From contig NZ_AUBA01000002.1 in the NCBI RefSeq assembly GCF_000429005.1, positions 1 to 64,000 of the forward strand: a stretch of 64,000 nucleotides of DNA. The letters are read 5' to 3'. The DNA is from Novosphingobium acidiphilum DSM 19966 (GTDB lineage: Bacteria > Pseudomonadota > Alphaproteobacteria > Sphingomonadales > Sphingomonadaceae). Positions 42,309 to 51,802 of this stretch are shown here, piece after piece. The notes beneath the pieces are model-generated. The model saw only the letters and a program-made list of their open reading frames with translations. It was not told where the DNA came from and made no database searches. How positions within the stretch are numbered: the stretch's first letter is position 1; each line of letters opens with the position of its first letter. A program made the translations under genes and the position numbers.

Positions 42309-43490
42309 ATGGCAATGAACAGCTCCACAGGCATGGATGCCGACGTGTTCGCACAGTTTCTGGATCAGCTTGACCGCTATGTGCGCGAACGGCTGGTCCC
42401 TGCCGAACCCGAGGTGATCGCCAATGACGGCATCCCCGACACGCTGCGGCAGGAAATGGCCGCCATGGGCCTGTTCGGCCTGACCATGCCCGAGGAATTC
42501 GGCGGCGCGGGCATGAATGTGTCGCAATATATCGAAACGATCCACACGCTGTCCTATGCCATGCCAGCCTATCGCTCGATCATTTCGATCAACATCGGCA
42601 TGGTCTGTTCGGCGCTGAAGAACGCCGGCACGCCCGAGCAGAAGGCGCAGTGGCTGCCGCGCCTTGCTGCGGGCGAAATTGCCGCCTTCGGCCTGACCGA
42701 GCCGGGTTCGGGGTCGGATTCGGCCGGATTGCAGACCAGCGCGGTGCGCCAGGGCAACGGCTATGTGCTGAACGGCACCAAGCGCTACATTACCAATGCG
42801 CCCTATGCCCAAATGGGCCTGATCATGGCGCGCACGGCCAAGGACAATCTGCCCAAAAACGCCCATGTCTCGGCGTTCCTGGTTCCGCTTGATACGCCGG
42901 GTGTTTCGCGCGGCAAATCCGACCGCAAGATGGGGCAATCGGGCAGCCATATCGGCGATCTGATTTTCGACAATGTGTTCGTGCCGGGCGATGCGCTGCT
43001 GGGCGGCGAAGAAGGCCGCGGCTTTGCCACCGCGATGCAAAGCCTGGACAACGGGCGGCTGTCGGTGGGCGCGGCCAGCACCGGCTATGCCCGACGCATG
43101 CTCGACACCGCCACGCGCTATGCCGCCGAGCGCAAGGCGTTTGGCGAACCGATTGCCAATTTCCAGCTGATCCAGGCCATGCTGTCCGACAGCTATGCCG
43201 AGATCTATGCGGCGCAATGCATGATGCGCGATGCCATTGCCAAGGCTGACGCGGGCACAAAAATCCTGAAAGAGGCCGCTGCGTTCAAGATGTTTGCCAG
43301 CGAAATGTGCGGCCGCGTGGCCGACCGCTGCGTCCAGATCCACGGCGGCGCAGGATACCTTGCCGAATACGAGGCCGAACGCTTCTTTCGCGACGCGCGG
43401 ATCTATCGCATCTATGAAGGCACCACGCAGATCATGCAGCTGGTGATTGCCAAGCAGATGCTGCGCGAATTTGCTGCTGGTGGGGTGTAG
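42309..43490 (+). CDS. acyl-CoA dehydrogenase
   Basis: 393 residues with full acyl-CoA dehydrogenase architecture: LFGLTMPEEFGGAGM, FAD/substrate motif AFGLTEPGSGSDSAGLQT, QIHGGAGYLAEYEAERFFRDARI, and the catalytic Glu in RIYEGTTQIMQL. It introduces the alpha-beta double bond into an acyl-CoA and passes electrons to ETF. Starts at 42309 and 42315 are both reasonable, and GAAGG is better spaced for the latter. It begins six bases after the SDR stop and ends three bases before the CoA-transferase start. Confidence 0.92.
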   Translation: MAMNSSTGMDADVFAQFLDQLDRYVRERLVPAEPEVIANDGIPDTLRQEMAAMGLFGLTMPEEFGGAGMNVSQYIETIHTLSYAMPAYRSIISINIGMVCSALKNAGTPEQKAQWLPRLAAGEIAAFGLTEPGSGSDSAGLQTSAVRQGNGYVLNGTKRYITNAPYAQMGLIMARTAKDNLPKNAHVSAFLVPLDTPGVSRGKSDRKMGQSGSHIGDLIFDNVFVPGDALLGGEEGRGFATAMQSLDNGRLSVGAASTGYARRMLDTATRYAAERKAFGEPIANFQLIQAMLSDSYAEIYAAQCMMRDAIAKADAGTKILKEAAAFKMFASEMCGRVADRCVQIHGGAGYLAEYEAERFFRDARIYRIYEGTTQIMQLVIAKQMLREFAAGGV

Positions 43491-43493
43491 CCG

Positions 43494-44693
43494 ATGTATC
43501 CGCTGTTGACCGGATTGTCCGTGATCGAAGCGTCGTCGTTCGTCGCGTCGCCGACGTGCGGGCTGTACCTGGCGCAAATGGGCGCCGAGGTGATCCGTGT
43601 CGACCAGATCGGCGGCGGCCCCGATTTTCATCGCTGGCCGGTCACCGCAGAGGGCAATTCGCTCTATTGGGAAAACCTCAACCGCGCCAAACGCTCGGTC
43701 GCGCTCGACCTGGCACGGCCCGAGGGCCGCGAACTGTTGCAGGCGCTGGTGCGCGCAACCGGGCAATTCGTCACCAACTTCCCCGCCCATGGCTTTCTGG
43801 CGCACGAGACCCTGGCCAATGGCCGCGCAGACCTGATCACGGTGCGCGTGATGGGCTGGGCCGATGGCAGCCCGGCACTGGATTACACGGTCAACAACGC
43901 GGTCGGCTATCCGATGCTGACCGGTAGCGGCCCCGATCCGGTCAACCATGTCCTGCCCGCCTGGGATCTGCTGACCGGGGCCTATGCCGCGTTTGCGCTG
44001 ATGGCGGCACTGCGTCGCCGCGATGCCACCGGGCTTGGCGGCGAAGTGCGGCTGCCGCTGTCGGACGTGGCCATCGGCACGGTGGCCAATCTGGGCAGCC
44101 TGGCCGAAGTGGTGACCACCGGCGCCGACCGGCCCCGGCTGGGCAACACCGTGTTCGGGCTGTTCGGGCGCGATTTTGTCACGCGCGATCACGTCCGCAC
44201 GATGATCGTCGTCGTCACCCATCGCCAATGGGGCAATCTGGTATCGGCGCTGGGTCTGGGCGAAGCGATTGCGGGGATCGAACGCGCACGCGGGGTGTCG
44301 TTCGCCGCCGACGACGGGCTGCGTTACACGCATCGCGATGCGCTGTTCCCGCTGTTCGAAGCGGCGATCGGCGCGCGCGACCATGCCGACCTGGCCGCGG
44401 CGTTCGACGCCGGCGGAATTGTCCATTCGGCCTATCGCGCGATGCACCAGGCCGTCGCCGATCCGGCGCTGGTGGCTGAAAACCCGATCTTTGGCGCAGC
44501 ACCCAACCCCAGCGGCGCGGTCTATCCCGCCGCCGGTGCGTTTGCGACCATCCCCGGCATTGAGCGCCAGCCCCCCGCCCCCGCCCCGCGCAACGGCCAG
44601 CATAGCGAGGCCGTACTGGCCGAACGGCTTGGCCTTGGTTCGGGCGCCATCGCTCGCCTGATCGATACCGGTATTGTAGGAACCCAGCCATGA
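43494..44693 (+). CDS. class III CoA-transferase (CaiB/BaiF family)
   Basis: 399 residues. Family features are LSVIEASSFVASPTCGLYLAQMGAEVIRVD-like N-terminal strands, ENLNRAKRSVALDL, and LPAWDLLTGAYAAFALMAAL carrying the Asp that forms the acyl-anhydride intermediate. Such enzymes activate carboxylic acids by taking CoA from a donor thioester, commonly succinyl-CoA. In this operon it probably activates the incoming acid. The thiolase ATG overlaps its stop by four bases. Confidence 0.9.
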   Translation: MYPLLTGLSVIEASSFVASPTCGLYLAQMGAEVIRVDQIGGGPDFHRWPVTAEGNSLYWENLNRAKRSVALDLARPEGRELLQALVRATGQFVTNFPAHGFLAHETLANGRADLITVRVMGWADGSPALDYTVNNAVGYPMLTGSGPDPVNHVLPAWDLLTGAYAAFALMAALRRRDATGLGGEVRLPLSDVAIGTVANLGSLAEVVTTGADRPRLGNTVFGLFGRDFVTRDHVRTMIVVVTHRQWGNLVSALGLGEAIAGIERARGVSFAADDGLRYTHRDALFPLFEAAIGARDHADLAAAFDAGGIVHSAYRAMHQAVADPALVAENPIFGAAPNPSGAVYPAAGAFATIPGIERQPPAPAPRNGQHSEAVLAERLGLGSGAIARLIDTGIVGTQP

Positions 44694-45919
44694 CCCAATT
44701 GCGCCGTGCCGCCATCGTTGCCCCGCTTCGCACGCCCGTCGGAAAATTCGGCGGCGCGCTGGCGCCCCTGACCGCGGGAGATCTGGGCGCGGTCATCCTC
44801 AAGGCCCTGATCGAGCGCAGCGGCATCGATCCCGCGCGCGTCGACGATGTGATCTTTGCCCAAGGCTATGGCAATGGCGAGGCCCCGGCGATCGGTCACT
44901 GGTCGTGGCTTGCCGCCGGGCTGCCGCTCGAGGTGCCCGGGTACCAGGTCGACCGGCGCTGCGGTTCGGGGCTGCAGGCGGTGGTCAATGCGGCGATGAT
45001 GGTCCAGACCGGAGCCGCCGATGTGGTCGTGGCGGGCGGTGTCGAATCGATGTCGAATGTCGAACATTATTCGACCGACATCCGCAAAGGCGTGCGCGCG
45101 GGCAATCTGGTGCTGCACGACCGGCTGACCCGCGGGCGGCTGATGTCGCAGCCGGTCGAACGCTTCGGGGTGATTTCGGGAATGATCGAAACCGCCGAAA
45201 ACCTGGCGCGCGATTATGGCATCACCCGCGAAGATGCCGATGGCTATGCCGCCTACAGCCACCAGCGCGCCGCCGCCGCGTGGGCCGCCGGGGTGTTTGC
45301 CGATGAACTGGTGCCTGTGCCCGTTCCCCAGAAAAAGGGCGATCCGGTCGTCTTCGACCACGACGAAGGCTATCGCGCCGATGCCACGATCGAATCGCTG
45401 GGCAAGCTCAAGGCGATCGAGGCCCGGACCATTCCCGGCGCCATCGTCACCGCGGGCAACGCCAGCCAGCAGAACGACGCCGCCGCCGCCTGCCTGATCG
45501 TGGCCGAGGACAAGCTGGACGAACTGGGCCTGGAACCGATTGCCTGGTTCCATTCGTGGGCCGCAGCGGGCTGCGATCCGTCGCGCATGGGGATCGGTCC
45601 GGTTCCCGCGGTGGAGCGCCTGTTTGCGCGCACCGGGCTGACCTGGGACCAGATCGATCTGGTCGAACTGAACGAAGCCTTTGCCCCGCAAGTGCTGGCG
45701 GTAACCAAAGGCTGGGGCTGGAGCGCGCACGACAGCCGGTTTGACATCCTGAATGTCAACGGGTCGGGCATTTCGCTGGGCCACCCGATCGGTGCCACAG
45801 GGGGCCGCATTCTGGCCAACCTGACGCGCGAACTGGTGCGCCGCAGCGGTCGCTATGGCCTGGAAACGATGTGCATTGGTGGCGGCCAGGGCATCGCCGC
45901 GGTGTTCGAGCGCGCATGA
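44690..45919 (+). CDS. acetyl-CoA C-acyltransferase (thiolase)
   Basis: 409 residues. The active-site Cys lies in VDRRCGSGLQAV, the catalytic His in LNEAFAPQ-type and GHPIGATGGR segments, and the second Cys in MCIGGGQGIAAVF. It carries out the thiolytic last step of beta-oxidation, releasing acetyl-CoA (or propionyl-CoA for branched substrates). It overlaps both neighbours by four bases (ATGA), so the translation of three genes is coupled. Confidence 0.93.
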   Translation: MTQLRRAAIVAPLRTPVGKFGGALAPLTAGDLGAVILKALIERSGIDPARVDDVIFAQGYGNGEAPAIGHWSWLAAGLPLEVPGYQVDRRCGSGLQAVVNAAMMVQTGAADVVVAGGVESMSNVEHYSTDIRKGVRAGNLVLHDRLTRGRLMSQPVERFGVISGMIETAENLARDYGITREDADGYAAYSHQRAAAAWAAGVFADELVPVPVPQKKGDPVVFDHDEGYRADATIESLGKLKAIEARTIPGAIVTAGNASQQNDAAAACLIVAEDKLDELGLEPIAWFHSWAAAGCDPSRMGIGPVPAVERLFARTGLTWDQIDLVELNEAFAPQVLAVTKGWGWSAHDSRFDILNVNGSGISLGHPIGATGGRILANLTRELVRRSGRYGLETMCIGGGQGIAAVFERA

Positions 45920-47499
45920 TCGCCGCGCTCGACGCTGCGCGCGCCTATCAGACCGCGGCGCACACCGCGCTGGCCGAACGGCTGGCCATGCGCCCGATCG
46001 ATCAGGAACAGCGCGCCGCGCACGGCTTTGCGTGGATCGCAACCAGTGTCGCAGCGCTCGAGGCGGTGGCCGCCTGGCGCGCGCTGAACGGCGATGCCAA
46101 TCGCGCCGATGTGCTGGTGGAACGACTGGCCTTTGCCGAAACGCTGGCGCAATTGCTGGGCGGGCTGCCGATGGGGCAGAACGAGATGGTGCGTCCCGCC
46201 GATCTCGGGCTGACTGCTGCTGCGCGCACACTGGGCGATGCGGTGGCCGCTGTGGTCGATGTCGATCTTGCGTCGGTGCGCGCCGAACTGGCAGCACTTC
46301 TGGCACAAGGGCAATGGCCCAGCGACAGCTTTCACGATGCCGAACTCGATGCCATCCGCGATCAGTTCCGCCGCTTTACCGATGCCGAAATCGTGCCGCA
46401 TGCCCACGGCTGGCATCTGGCCAATGCGCTGATCCCCGATGCCACGGTCGACGCAATGGCGCGGCTTGGCACATTCGGCGTGTGCATCCCCGAGGAATTT
46501 GGCGGGCTGGGGCTCGACAAGCTGGTGATGTGCGTGATTACCGAGGAACTGTCGCGCGGCTGGATCGGGGCGGGATCGCTTGGCACGCGGTCCGAAATCG
46601 CGGGCGAACTGATCGTGCTGGGCGGGACCGACGCGCAAAAGGCACAGTGGTTGCCGCGCATTGCCAGCGGCGAAGTGCTGCCGACCGCGGTGTTCACCGA
46701 ACCCGACACCGGATCGGACCTGGGATCGTTGCAGACCCGTGCACGGCTGCGCGATGACCAATGGGTGATCGACGGCGCCAAGACCTGGATCACCCATGCC
46801 AGCCGGTCCGACCTGATGACCATGCTGGTTCGCACCCTGCCCGATGAACGCGGCTATGCCGGGCTGTCGATGCTGCTGGTGCCCAAACCACGCGGCACCG
46901 AACACGACCCGTTTCCCGTGCCGGGCCTGACCGGCAGCGAGATCGAGGTGCTGGGCTATCGCGGGATGCGCGAATATGCATTGCAGTGCGATGGTCTGAC
47001 CGCGCCTGCAGACGCCCTGCTGGGCGGGCAACAGGGCCAGGGTTTCAAGCAATTGATGCGCACTTTTGAAGGCGCGCGCATCCAGACCGCGGCACGTGCG
47101 GTGGGGGTGGCGCGCCGCGCACTGGAACTGGGGCTGAATTATGCCACCACGCGCAAACAGTTCGGCAGGGCCATCGTGCATTTTCCGCGCGTTGCCGACA
47201 AACTGGCGATGAGCCTGGTCGATTGCGTGATCGCGCGCGAACTGACTTATGCGGCCGCGCGCGCCAAAGTGACGGGCAAACGCTGCGACATCGAGGCGGG
47301 CATGGCCAAATTGCACGCCGCGCGCACGGCTTGGAGCAATGCCGATGCCGCGCTGCAGATCCACGGCGGCAATGGCTATGCACTGGAATACGAAATCAGC
47401 CGCGTGCTGTGCGACGCGCGCATCCTCAATATCTTTGAAGGTGCCGCCGAAATCCAGGCGCAGGTGATTGCGCGCGGGCTGCTGGCGGCGCGCAACTGA
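45916..47499 (+). CDS. methylsuccinyl-CoA dehydrogenase-like acyl-CoA dehydrogenase
   Basis: 527 residues, longer than ordinary acyl-CoA dehydrogenases because of an about 150-residue N-terminal helical extension (GFAWIATSVAALEAVAAWRA, GLPMGQNEMVRPADLGL). This is the hallmark of (2S)-methylsuccinyl-CoA dehydrogenase from the ethylmalonyl-CoA pathway. The core shows FTEPDTGSDLGSLQTRA and the terminal ILNIFEGAAEIQAQVIARG with the Glu base. It may oxidise a 2-methyl-dicarboxylyl-CoA or another branched acyl-CoA. Other ethylmalonyl-CoA pathway genes (ccr, ecm) are absent from the window, so the exact role is open. Confidence 0.75.
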   Translation: MIAALDAARAYQTAAHTALAERLAMRPIDQEQRAAHGFAWIATSVAALEAVAAWRALNGDANRADVLVERLAFAETLAQLLGGLPMGQNEMVRPADLGLTAAARTLGDAVAAVVDVDLASVRAELAALLAQGQWPSDSFHDAELDAIRDQFRRFTDAEIVPHAHGWHLANALIPDATVDAMARLGTFGVCIPEEFGGLGLDKLVMCVITEELSRGWIGAGSLGTRSEIAGELIVLGGTDAQKAQWLPRIASGEVLPTAVFTEPDTGSDLGSLQTRARLRDDQWVIDGAKTWITHASRSDLMTMLVRTLPDERGYAGLSMLLVPKPRGTEHDPFPVPGLTGSEIEVLGYRGMREYALQCDGLTAPADALLGGQQGQGFKQLMRTFEGARIQTAARAVGVARRALELGLNYATTRKQFGRAIVHFPRVADKLAMSLVDCVIARELTYAAARAKVTGKRCDIEAGMAKLHAARTAWSNADAALQIHGGNGYALEYEISRVLCDARILNIFEGAAEIQAQVIARGLLAARN

Positions 47500-48350
47500 T
47501 GGGCGAATGGGACGCCTGGATCGGACGCAGCGAAGTCCGCGCCGATCGGGTCGATCCGGGCCTTGCCGCGCGCTGGTGCGCCACGCTTGACCGCCCGGCG
47601 CCCGAAGACGGCCTTGCCCCTCAGGGGCTGCACTGGTGCCTGGGCCTGCCCGATGCGCCGACCGCCGCTTTGGGCCGTGACGGGCATCCCCGGCGCGACG
47701 ACGCGCCCGACAGTTTTCTGCCCCCGGTCCCCCTGCCCCGCCGCATGTGGGCGGCGAGCGACGTGCGCTTTCACGCGCCGATTGCGCTGGGCTGCGATGT
47801 TGCACGGCTGTCGCGGATCGCGGCGATCACCACCAAACAGGGCGCCACCGGTACGCTGGTGTTTGTCGAGATCGCGCACGAGACCCGCCAGCATGACACG
47901 CCGCTGGTGTCTGAAACCCAGACCGTGGTCTATCGCGCCGCGCCGCCGGCCGATGCACCACCGGTTCCGCCCGAGGCGGGGCCCGGCCAATTCGATGCCG
48001 CGGCATGGACCATTGTGCGCACGATCGTGCCCACACCGCCGCTGCTGTTCCGTTATTCCGCGCTGACCTTCAACAGCCACCGCATCCATTATGATCTGCC
48101 TTATGCGCAAGCCGGCGAAGGCTATCGCGGGCTGGTGGTGCACGGCCCGCTGACCGCAAGCCTGCTGCTCGATCTGGCGCGCCGCCATCTGGGTGACAAC
48201 CGGCTGACCGCATTCTGGTTCCGCGGCGTTTCGCCCGCGATTGCCGGTCAACCGCTGCATCTGGCGCTGCGCGATACCGACGCGGGCCTGAAACTGGGTG
48301 CCTTTGCCGCAGACGGACGCCTGGTCATGGACGCAAACGCCGCGTATTAA
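47499..48350 (+). CDS. MaoC/FAS1-like dehydratase, mesaconyl-C4-CoA hydratase-like
   Basis: 283 residues with a double-hotdog MaoC-like architecture. The N-terminal FAS1-like dehydratase half holds LPPVPLPRRMWAASDVRFH, and the C-terminal half has the hydratase segment LTFNSHRIHYDLPYA with catalytic Asn/His, then GLVVHGPLTASLLLDLA. The closest characterised proteins are mesaconyl-C4-CoA hydratases and HTD2-type hydratases. It starts on the last base of the preceding stop (TGATG). Paired with a methylsuccinyl-CoA dehydrogenase-like enzyme it would hydrate the enoyl product. The 3' end overlaps the convergent LysR gene by four bases. Confidence 0.8.
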   Translation: MGEWDAWIGRSEVRADRVDPGLAARWCATLDRPAPEDGLAPQGLHWCLGLPDAPTAALGRDGHPRRDDAPDSFLPPVPLPRRMWAASDVRFHAPIALGCDVARLSRIAAITTKQGATGTLVFVEIAHETRQHDTPLVSETQTVVYRAAPPADAPPVPPEAGPGQFDAAAWTIVRTIVPTPPLLFRYSALTFNSHRIHYDLPYAQAGEGYRGLVVHGPLTASLLLDLARRHLGDNRLTAFWFRGVSPAIAGQPLHLALRDTDAGLKLGAFAADGRLVMDANAAY

Positions 48351-49270
48351 GCTGCGGTCAGGGCTTCGCCATCGTTGCGCCCCAGCTCGACAAACTGATC
48401 GCGCAACCATGCCGCCGCCGGGCCGGGGGGCGATTCGCGGCGCCAGATCGCCGACAAGCCATAGCGTCCCCCGGCATGATCGGGCAGGTGCAGGCGGACC
48501 AGCGCACCCGAGGCCAGATCGTCTTCAACCATCGGCAGCGGCATGTGGCCCCAGCCCACGCCTTCGCGCAGCAGCGCGTGTTTGGCCGAAAGGTCGGCCA
48601 GGCGCCAGGTCTTGCGACTGATCACGGCAAAGTCGCGCCCCTCGGTCAGGCGCGATCGGTCGGACAGCACCAGCTGGATATGATCGCGCGCCGCGCCCGG
48701 CGGGATCGTGGCAAATTGCCCCAGGGGATGGGCCGGTGCTGCCACCGGCACCATCAGGATCGATCCTGCAGACACTGAATCCATGCCTTCGGCTTCTGCC
48801 GCCAAGGGCCCCGATATGCCGATACTGGCAGTGCCGTCGCGCACCATCCCGGTGATCGCGCCCAGCGCCTCGACATGCAGGCGCAACTGCACGGTTGGAA
48901 AGACTTCGGCAAAGGCGCGCAGCACTTGCCCCAGCCGCTGGGTCGGCAGCATCACATCCACCGCCAGATCAACTTGCGCCTCCAGCCCGTCCAACAGCCC
49001 TTTGACCCGCGCGCGCAGACCATCAACACCTGCGGCAATCGCGCGGGTTTCGGCCAGCAGCGCGCGTCCGGCATCGGTCAATTGCGGTTTGCGGGTGCCT
49101 TCGCGCTCAAACAGCATCAGCCCAAGCTGGCTCTCGAGATTGGCGATGCCATAGCTGATCACCGATACCGCACGATTAAGCCTGCGCCCCGCCGCCGCGA
49201 AGCTGCCGGTATCGACAATTGCCAGAAAAATCCGCAGCTGATCAAAGGTCGGCGTACCCGGACTGTTCAT
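48347..49270 (-). CDS. LysR-family transcriptional regulator
   Basis: 307 residues. Winged HTH: FDQLRIFLAIVDTGSFAAAGRRLNRAVSVISYGIANLE, then a LysR substrate-binding domain with VDLAVDVMLPTQRLGQVLRAF. I start at MNSPGTPTFDQL (49270). It converges on the acyl-CoA operon, so it may regulate genes elsewhere or its own neighbour. A small CCGAT-TAT-ATCGG inverted repeat (49380-49392) lies between it and the next gene. Confidence 0.88.
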   Translation of the reverse strand: MNSPGTPTFDQLRIFLAIVDTGSFAAAGRRLNRAVSVISYGIANLESQLGLMLFEREGTRKPQLTDAGRALLAETRAIAAGVDGLRARVKGLLDGLEAQVDLAVDVMLPTQRLGQVLRAFAEVFPTVQLRLHVEALGAITGMVRDGTASIGISGPLAAEAEGMDSVSAGSILMVPVAAPAHPLGQFATIPPGAARDHIQLVLSDRSRLTEGRDFAVISRKTWRLADLSAKHALLREGVGWGHMPLPMVEDDLASGALVRLHLPDHAGGRYGLSAIWRRESPPGPAAAWLRDQFVELGRNDGEALTAA

Positions 49271-49459
49271 ATGCCCATCCCTTCGCACCGACACCGTCAT
49301 CGTGCCCGCCGTTATCGCGCGCCGGGTGCGCTGCTGCAAGCATCGACGCGCAACTGTTCAGGAAAATGAAACGATCCGTCCGATTATATCGGGCTATTGT
49401 CATGGGTCGGATCGGCGCATGGCGGTGGCAAGCCCCCCCCTATTGCAAAGAAGTCCACC

Positions 49460-49798
49460 ATGCCGTTTCGTCACCAGACCAGGACCGCCCCGCTGCCCAG
49501 CCTGACCTCAGGCGAATGGCGCGATGTTCAGGCGGCGGTCCGCGCGGTGCAGCACAGCGCGTGCCCGCATGCCCAATATCCGGGCGCGCTGCACCGCAGC
49601 CTGGCGCGGATCGGACGGCTGATGCCCGGCGTGCGTGCGCGAAACGCGGCACCGGTATCGCCCGAACTTGAACCCTTGCGCGATTTCCTGTGCGAAAGCG
49701 CGCGCCACGGGCCGCATCTGGACGAATTGGCCGAACAGCTTGAACATCAGGGCTATTCCCCCGCGCAGATCGCCGCGCTGAGCTTTATCGCCGGTTGA
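49460..49798 (+). CDS. hypothetical protein (112 aa)
   Basis: I do not recognise this protein. It is soluble and mostly helical, with no signal peptide. Conserved-looking parts are LTSGEWRDVQAAVRAVQH near the start and HLDELAEQLEHQGYSPAQIAALSFIAG at the end. Codon use matches host genes. It lies between a LysR gene and a PilZ gene with no operon partner. An upstream in-frame ATG at 49397 would add 21 unlikely residues. Confidence 0.55.
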   Translation: MPFRHQTRTAPLPSLTSGEWRDVQAAVRAVQHSACPHAQYPGALHRSLARIGRLMPGVRARNAAPVSPELEPLRDFLCESARHGPHLDELAEQLEHQGYSPAQIAALSFIAG

Positions 49799-49868
49799 TC
49801 CGCACAAAAGCGGACCCGGTAAACCAACCGTTTACCCCGCCGTCGTATCGCAGCGCCATGGGGCGGAC

Positions 49869-49887
49869 GCCGGGTGTGACACCCGGC
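49869..49887. repeat. perfect inverted repeat upstream of the second PilZ gene
   Basis: GCCGGGTGT-G-ACACCCGGC, a 9-bp perfect stem with a one-base centre, 30 bases before the PilZ start codon. No T-run follows on either strand. It may be an operator or a leader hairpin. Confidence 0.5.
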
Positions 49888-49916
49888 GGCACAACGTAAT
49901 CGCAGGGTGGTGGGCA

Positions 49917-50321
49917 ATGTCGTTTATCGACCGGGAACTGGTTTCGCGTTCATTGTTGCGCGAAGATCGGCGCGCGCGACTGGTGCGCGCGACGCTGCGC
50001 CTGACCAATGGCACCACGATCCCGGTCGTCGTGCGCAACCTGTCGGAACGCGGCATTGGCGTGACCTGCAAAACGACGTCGCCGCCTCAGGGCGAGGTGG
50101 TGCATGTAACGCTGCCCGGATCGTCCGAAATGCAGGGCGTTGTGCGCTGGAGCGGCAAAGGCGGGTTCGGCATCGAACTGTCGGGTCCGGTCGATGCCAA
50201 AAGTATTGCCCGCACCATCCAGAGCGAAATCACCCGATTTCACGAGACGACCGACTGGCAGGTCAGCACGCTTCACCGCGTGACCGCGCCGCGATCGAAC
50301 GGCCCGCGCCGCCGGGTGTAG
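49917..50321 (+). CDS. PilZ-domain protein
   Basis: 134 residues. It carries an Arg-rich REDRRARLVRATLRL segment and the NLSERGIGV (NxSxxG) loop of PilZ c-di-GMP receptors, followed by the strand GVVRWSGKGGFGIEL. The C-terminus is basic (RSNGPRRRV). It is unlike the other PilZ protein in this window outside the motifs. It stands alone and converges on the MFS gene. Confidence 0.82.
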   Translation: MSFIDRELVSRSLLREDRRARLVRATLRLTNGTTIPVVVRNLSERGIGVTCKTTSPPQGEVVHVTLPGSSEMQGVVRWSGKGGFGIELSGPVDAKSIARTIQSEITRFHETTDWQVSTLHRVTAPRSNGPRRRV

Positions 50322-50340
50322 CCGGCATCACAATGCCGGC

Positions 50341-51699
50341 TCAGAACTTCGCATTGCGGACGCGCGCCACCTCTTCATCGATTTTCCGCGTGGCCGCGAT
50401 GTAGTGGTAGGTTGCCCAAAACCCGGTCGGTGCCAGCAACAACAGCGCAATCCGCAGGCTGGCCGCATCAGCCCCGCCCGGACCTGCCACATGATCCGAC
50501 ACAAACCCGACGAATTGCGGCGCGATCACCAGATTGGCGATGTTGGCCAGCAGCAGGGTCACCGCAGACGCCATCGCGCGCAATTGCGGCGGCACCATGT
50601 TGTTGAGCAGCCCGAAACAGGGCCCGATATAGAAATACATCGCCGGCACCAGTATCCACAGACAGATCTTGGCCACCGCCAGATTGTCGGTCCAGTAGAT
50701 AAAGAACGACGGCACGGTGACCACACCCACCACGATCGCCATCAGCCACAACACGCGCTTGGGATCGGTCATGAAACGCGTGGCCATCAGCAGCCCGGTG
50801 CCGACTGTCGCCAGAATGCCGGCGATCAGGTACATCGGCCCGAGAATTGCGCCGGCTTCACCTGCGGTCATGTGATAGGTGCGCTGAAGAAACGTCGGCG
50901 TCCACCACATCAGGCCCCAGCCCCACAGCGCGGTGACCGCGCTGCCCGTCATCAGATGCATCGTGGCGGGTTGCGAAAGGATTGTGCGTAGCGCGGCCAT
51001 GACCGGCACTTTGACTTGCGCACGTTCGACGGCGGCAAGCGCTGTGGTGCTGTCATTGCCATCCAGCGCGCCGCGCTGCGGTTCGCGAATGGTCAGGAAG
51101 ATCAGGATGCCCATCACCAGGCCCGGCACGCCCATTGCGAAAAACGCCGCGCGCCAGCCATACGCATCAGCCACGCGCCCGGCCACGTCGGCACCGATCC
51201 ATGCGCCGAGCGAGGCGCCAAGCGCCCAGAAGGTCAACGCAAAAGTCCGCTGATGCGGCCTGAACCAGTCGGCCAGCATCGATGTCGATGGCGGGGTTCC
51301 GCCGCTTTCGCCAACACCGACACCAACTCGCGTCCAGAACATCGGCCAGAAAGAGCGAGTCAAACCGGTAAACACCGTCAGCGCAGACCAGATCACCAAT
51401 GCGGCCGAAATGATATTGCGCCGGCTGTAGCGGTCGGCCAGCGCCGAAATCGGAATACCCGCCAGAACATAGAACACCGCCAGCGCAGTCCCGGTCAGCA
51501 TCGCCAGCTGGCTGTCGGTCACGTGCAGGTCGATCTTGATCGATTCCATCACGGTGCTGATGACATAACGGTCGGCAATGTTGATCGCATAGACCAGCGA
51601 CAGCACGATCAGCACATACCATTGGCGCGCGGTCATTTCGCCGATCCCGGACCCGGCAAACAAACCACCCGAGCCGGCGGAACCCTGTTTTTGCGCCAT
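50341..51699 (-). CDS. MFS transporter (Spinster-like)
   Basis: 452 residues, twelve predicted helices. YVLIVLSLVYAINIADRYVISTVMESIKIDL begins TM1, motif A appears as ALADRYSRRNII, and GVGVGESGGTPPSTSMLADWF lies in TM4, as in the Spns-like MFS group common in sphingomonads. It is the last gene of the leftward N-demethylation operon (103-base gap after soxG) and probably imports that pathway's substrate. GGGGGAAATCGGTAA precedes the ATG. Confidence 0.88.
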   Translation of the reverse strand: MAQKQGSAGSGGLFAGSGIGEMTARQWYVLIVLSLVYAINIADRYVISTVMESIKIDLHVTDSQLAMLTGTALAVFYVLAGIPISALADRYSRRNIISAALVIWSALTVFTGLTRSFWPMFWTRVGVGVGESGGTPPSTSMLADWFRPHQRTFALTFWALGASLGAWIGADVAGRVADAYGWRAAFFAMGVPGLVMGILIFLTIREPQRGALDGNDSTTALAAVERAQVKVPVMAALRTILSQPATMHLMTGSAVTALWGWGLMWWTPTFLQRTYHMTAGEAGAILGPMYLIAGILATVGTGLLMATRFMTDPKRVLWLMAIVVGVVTVPSFFIYWTDNLAVAKICLWILVPAMYFYIGPCFGLLNNMVPPQLRAMASAVTLLLANIANLVIAPQFVGFVSDHVAGPGGADAASLRIALLLLAPTGFWATYHYIAATRKIDEEVARVRNAKF

Positions 51700-51802
51700 T
51701 TACCGATTTCCCCCAAAGTCCGGGCTTTAATGCGCCGGATCTTTTTTTACCAAACCCTTTGACTATCGTGTCCAACCGGGTCTGACCAGTGGCCAAACCC
51801 GT

